Notes under the pieces: model-generated
The model's database searches: none
Told to the model about the DNA's origin: nothing
The model's input: the letters and a program-made list of their open reading frames with translations, nothing else
Program-made: the position numbers and the translations under genes
Source: Nereocystis luetkeana
Taxonomy: Eukaryota > Sar > Phaeophyceae > Laminariales > Laminariaceae
Length of the DNA stretch: 64,000 nt
Reading direction: 5' to 3'
Assembly: GCA_031213475.1 (NCBI GenBank)
Contig: JARUPZ010000024.1
Coordinates: forward strand, 5,364,038-5,428,037
Shown: positions 59,290 through 64,000 of the stretch, piece after piece
How positions within the stretch are numbered: the first letter of the stretch is position 1
Layout of the letters: the number at the start of each line of letters is the position of its first letter

Positions 59290-59800
59290 CACTAGACGTC
59301 GCCGAGCACACGGGTTCGAACCTCACCTCGAACGTTTCTTTTTTTTTTACGGAAACGCTTGCCCGCGCGGTCCCTAAAGACGTATCTCCCTGGTTCCCTA
59401 GGTATTAAAACGCAGTGGGTAGGTCAGCGTACGACCGAATGCGGGACCGCCCTACCCAGCATCGACATCGCTATGTCTATTACCAGCTTATATCTCTGCA
59501 CCCTCTTCACGTTTGACGTCGTCGAGGACACGGGTTCGAATCTCACCTCGAACGGTGCTTTTACAGAAACGCTTGCGCGTGCGGCCCCTAAATGCATGTC
59601 TCCCTGGTTCCCTAGGTATTACGAAGTGGGTAGGTTAGCGTACGACCGTCTACGGTACCGACGCCCCAAAGGTCCCACCTTTTAGAGGGGGGAGAGTGCT
59701 ATAAGGAGTACCCCGGGCTGGGTAATCGATCGGTATTTCACCCGTATAGCTCAGTAGGTAATACCTTCACATATATATACGGCAGTACGTAGTATGTACG
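59290..59800 (+). repeat. tRNA-derived repeat, second cluster
   Basis: B-box-like ACGGGTTCGAACCTCACC at 59312 and ACGGGTTCGAATCTCACC at 59534, each followed by ACGCTTGC tails and TCCCTGGTTCCCTAGGTATT. A-box-like TATAGCTCAGTAGGTAATAC at about 59745. Same module order as at 52.7-53.15 kb. Confidence 0.65.
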
Positions 59801-60928
59801 TCTGGTTCGTATCTGAAACGTCGGTGTGGTCCTGCGTATTTTCTTCGATACTGAAAAACTAGAAATCTAGGCAGGGTGTCGCAGAGATGTCTCAGCAGAC
59901 AGGACTCTTAGTACGTAACTTTCACCCCCTCAGACGGATGACGGCAACTTTTTTACCTTGACATGTCTTGTGACCAACATAAATTCACTAGGTCTTAGAG
60001 TCGAACACTCGGTCCTACACCCTGGGCAGCGCGCGTTTTTTGCCTTGCTTGGCATGGGGTAGCCGGAATCGGGCGTTCACGCTCGCAGGTATATCTAACA
60101 AGTAAGTAAGTGCAATCCGTATGCACGCACACTAGTACTTACTGGTATACGACAGCAGTCAATCGTACATTACTACGTACCTACCGGTAAAAAAATACCC
60201 GTGGCACAAAACTGAAAGTGTTTAGTTTCTCTTTTTATTGTGCGCAGAAGCCATCAATCGCAGCACGAGACCGACAAAAGGTCGCGGCTTCGCGCGCTTG
60301 CCCGCTGCATAACAAACACGCGACCAAGACATTGAGGCACACACGCCCGGATGCCGTTCGGGGTGAAGCTCCTCGCGGTAGCCAGCTGTTTTGCAGCACG
60401 CACACAGCAGGCCAGCACCACACGGCAGCCACAAACCGAAACCACAGACCTTATATTATTCCTGCGCACAAAAAAGAGCGGAGGATAGGAAACCACATTT
60501 TATGATTTTTTTAACCATCACTCCCACTTTTTCCAGCCTAAAACTCGTAGGAGGTTTTACCCTCAACGAGCTTCCGGACAAAAGCCGTGGTCACAGAGGT
60601 GTCTACCCTTTGTCCCCCCCCCGGTACGTGCCTTTGTTTTTTTGTCGCGCATGCATAGGGTTCAGCATTCCCACTGCTCGTCGATTTTTTTTATCGAACG
60701 TAGCTGCACTGGCTGTCGTTATGTGTATAATAATAGGATGTTTCGACGTTGTCCGGAGAAAAAGTCTGCACAACAAAGCAGCAGCGTGCGCGATTCACAC
60801 AGACAGGAAGACGACCTTGCCAAGAAGAGTGGTGCGACCCCGCTAAATATATACCTGGTAGTAATCATGAAGGGCCTGTCTGTGTGCTTTTGCCGCCGAC
60901 TCTCACCACCCACATACAACACTGTTTA

Positions 60929-61138
<210 letters not shown>

Positions 61139-61576
61139 CCCGGCTGTGTGCTTGTTGTTGTATGGGCGTGTGGGGCAACCCATATATATATGTGCGCCTG
61201 AAAAATGAATCAGAAAAAATGAAACGGCTGTTTTTTTGGGGGCCCGCTCTCCAAGAAGTTTCCCCGGTGATAGCGAAACGCCACCGTGAAATAATATGTT
61301 AGCAACTAACTCCCGTCTCTTGGATCTGAATCTTCAATTATGTGTCCCTGTGAAGACATCCCACCGATATATAACACCTCAACCGTTTTTTCGTAAAGGA
61401 TATACCAGGTGTACGAACTTGAATTGCAGTAAGTACTGTGCTACAGTATATAAGTAAGGTCTGCTTTTTTCCTATCACGAGTGAGTATAGAGCGTGGCTG
61501 CGCGTGGTCGTTGAGTGACTGACTGCCCCCGACCACTCGTACTCGTCGTTCCTATGCCCCCCTTTTCAACCGACGC

Positions 61577-61608
<32 letters not shown>

Positions 61609-61824
61609 ACTTTGACGTAAATAAAGCAGTGAGTGGCAGTAATAAAGTCGACGGCAGAAGGAAAAATTCCGATTCTGGAGCGGCAATATGCAACGGCGCC
61701 TTGTTTTCTGAGCGCCTCTGACTGACATGAAGAAGAAGAGCTCAACCTCATCTCACCCGAAACAGGACTTCGAAGAAACTTCTCTGCGCAACCCGACCAA
61801 CTTTGCTCACCGCCGCTCTGCTTG

Positions 61825-61931
61825 TATTACGGGGGGCCATAGTTAATAGGACCTACGGTATACATAAGAACCTATATATTTAACCATTTCACTAACACTG
61901 GTACTATTAACTAATATGGTCCCCCGTAATA
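61825..61931 (+). mobile_element. MITE-1 copy
   Basis: TATTACGGGGGGCCATAG and CTAATATGGTCCCCCGTAATA ends; small internal deletion on the right arm. Confidence 0.87.
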
Positions 61932-62255
61932 GAAAAAAATAATATGTACCAGGTATACCTGGTATCCACCACAGACCAAAGCAGTGCAGAAGACAAAAAA
62001 ATATTATATACCTGGGGTACCTCCTTATTATTATGTATTATCCATTCCCATTGTACGTACCGCACACAGATCGTGTGTTCGTACCACAGACCAGAGTACG
62101 TACAATGATACACGATACTGTTGTACCGCTGTGTGTGTATAGTGTGTAATGAGGTTACCAACCGGGGTGCACAGTCATATACATCGTGAACAAGCATGCG
62201 TATGTATGCGTACATACAGACGACCAACTACACACCTACCTATAGTACATCACAA

Positions 62256-62436
<181 letters not shown>

Positions 62437-62568
62437 TTGTGGTAATATACTTCGGAAACATCTGTGGGTACACACATACATGTGTTTTTTTAGTTCATCC
62501 ACGTACGTACGTACAATAGGCCAGCCCCGTACAACCTTACACTTGTTGTGTATATATGATACAGACAC

Positions 62569-62677
62569 TATTACGGGGGACCACATAGTAAATAGGACCA
62601 AATATTGTCGGTAAAAATAGCGAAATATATAGGTTTGTGTGTCTACCGTAGGTCCTATTTAATATGGTCCCCCGTAG
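62569..62677 (+). mobile_element. MITE-1 copy
   Basis: TATTACGGGGGACCACATAG and ATATGGTCCCCCGTAGTA ends. Confidence 0.88.
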
Positions 62678-62679
62678 TA

Positions 62680-64000
62680 CTATACGTGAAAAGGATTTTC
62701 TGTGTGATTTATTCAACAGTACGAAACACACACATACCAGGTACATATTCGTACAACACCCCCCGGCGGGGTGATTTTCAGACCTGATTTTCTCCAAAAC
62801 CAGGGGGGCGCTGTGGGAAAATTGTGTCGTCGATATATCCCTTCTCAGAGACGCGTCGCCCGTCGTCTGCACCCTCTCCTCGTTGCCGAGGGGAGGTGTT
62901 TATCCTGCTATTATACGGATACACAGATACACGGAGGTATCAATAGCAAGCAGCAGCTGCTCACAGCTCCGAGATAATATAATACCTTTACCCTCAAAAG
63001 TCCGGGCGGTGTGTTATTGCTCCAACTTGTCGAAAAAACATCCAGCCAACGCGGTGGGTTGTGGGTATACGTATAGATAGCCCTTTTTTTACTACTTACT
63101 GTATGTATGTACCAGGTATGTATACGGTATACCCGTACCAAAACCGCATAGCGAGCGAAGCCACAGTTAGTTACCAACAATTATGACGGGGGGGGTGAGG
63201 CGGAGCTCTATAGGTGCCTGCCCAACATCTTCGGAATCACTTTTTTTCGTATTCAATTCGTATTTTACTTTTTTTATTATACCCGTTCGTCATCGGGTTT
63301 CAGTAACACCCCCATCGGGACCCCGAGATAAAACTACCAAAGAAACAACGACAACGTTAGTTGTGATCAACTGTCTACGAGCACAGCGCGAGAGAGCGCT
63401 CAGAGAACGGGAGGGATCATGTTGCGGCGCCCGCGCGGTGCGACTCCTCGCTTTGTAACTCGGGCACCAATTTAGCACGGTGTCCCCCCAACCACTCGGC
63501 GTTGGCCGATGCTGTAGTCGCCAGTTTACCACGTATCGTCTTGTGTTCCCCTTTCTCAAGTAAGTCCGAAATGGGTTAATAAGGCGTACTACTGGTAAGT
63601 TTTTTTTTTTTTAATCAAAGGTCAGTTTTTGGGTGAATATCGAGCTTCTTACGTGAGAGCAGGGAGCCTCCGAAAATGCTCCTTGTCTCTCTCTCTCTCT
63701 TGTACCACCCCGGGTGATATGCTACATCCAATCCTAAATTAGCCTCCCACATTCATCACCGGGCGTACGTACGTTGTATATCAACCCCCCTCCCGCAATA
63801 TAACACACTGGGTGATGAGTGTTTGAGAGTTCCAAATGTTATCACCGGGTGTGTGGTATATTTACACCGCCGTGTACGGTATGTGGAGAGCCTCAGAAAA
63901 GGCTACTACTGCTGCTGCTGTAGGTGCATCCGCACCCTATCTATGGCATGCATCGGGAGAGAGAACGTAGCCCCTTCCTAAAAATGCCCTCCCCCTCCTT
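62680..64000. other. Intergenic, no gene recognised
   Basis: Two TACCAGGTA palindromes (62735, 63110), T runs, a short CT repeat near 63690 and repeated CACCGGG blocks at 63700-63860. No supported coding sequence. Confidence 0.3.

Overview
The window is nuclear DNA of a eukaryote with few genes and many repeats. Exons are short and GC-rich, and introns run from hundreds of bases to nearly 5 kb. Most non-coding DNA is made of small fold-back elements, minisatellites, triplet repeats and long runs of G or C. The protein sequences and the presence of a CCT-domain protein would fit a stramenopile, most likely a brown alga. That placement is an inference from overall style, not proven here.

Three genes are well supported. 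(1) On the minus strand at 584-1858 is a single-exon gene for a nuclear protein with a C-terminal CCT domain. (2) On the minus strand at 15344-26678 is eIF3 subunit i (TIF34), a WD40 protein of the translation initiation complex. Seven exons join in frame to 346 codons plus stop; only the first exon, probably little more than the ATG, was not found. (3) On the plus strand at 37346-55202 is the RNA exosome cap subunit RRP4/EXOSC2. Nine exons join in frame to a complete 296-residue protein. A fourth locus at about 11.4-12.9 kb (plus) has GC3-rich, cysteine-bearing exon-like stretches that I do not recognise.

Layout: 0-2.1 kb CCT gene; 2.1-11 kb repeats; 11-13 kb possible unknown gene; 13-15.3 kb repeats; 15.3-26.7 kb eIF3i; 26.7-37.3 kb intergenic satellites, including a GGGTC-filled element with inverted ends; 37.3-55.2 kb RRP4; 55.2-64 kb repeats. 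The two housekeeping genes (translation initiation, RNA decay) share no obvious regulation; they are simply neighbours about 10.7 kb apart, transcribed away from each other.

The most unusual signal is a 9-base palindrome, TACCWGGTA. It occurs 37 times by my count, against about 0.5 expected by chance. In several copies of a dispersed fold-back element it is present as an extra 7 or 14 bases exactly at a TA dinucleotide. It looks like a footprint or micro-insertion of a TA-targeting transposase. A second theme is decayed partial copies of real exon edges beside their source exons, in both housekeeping genes.
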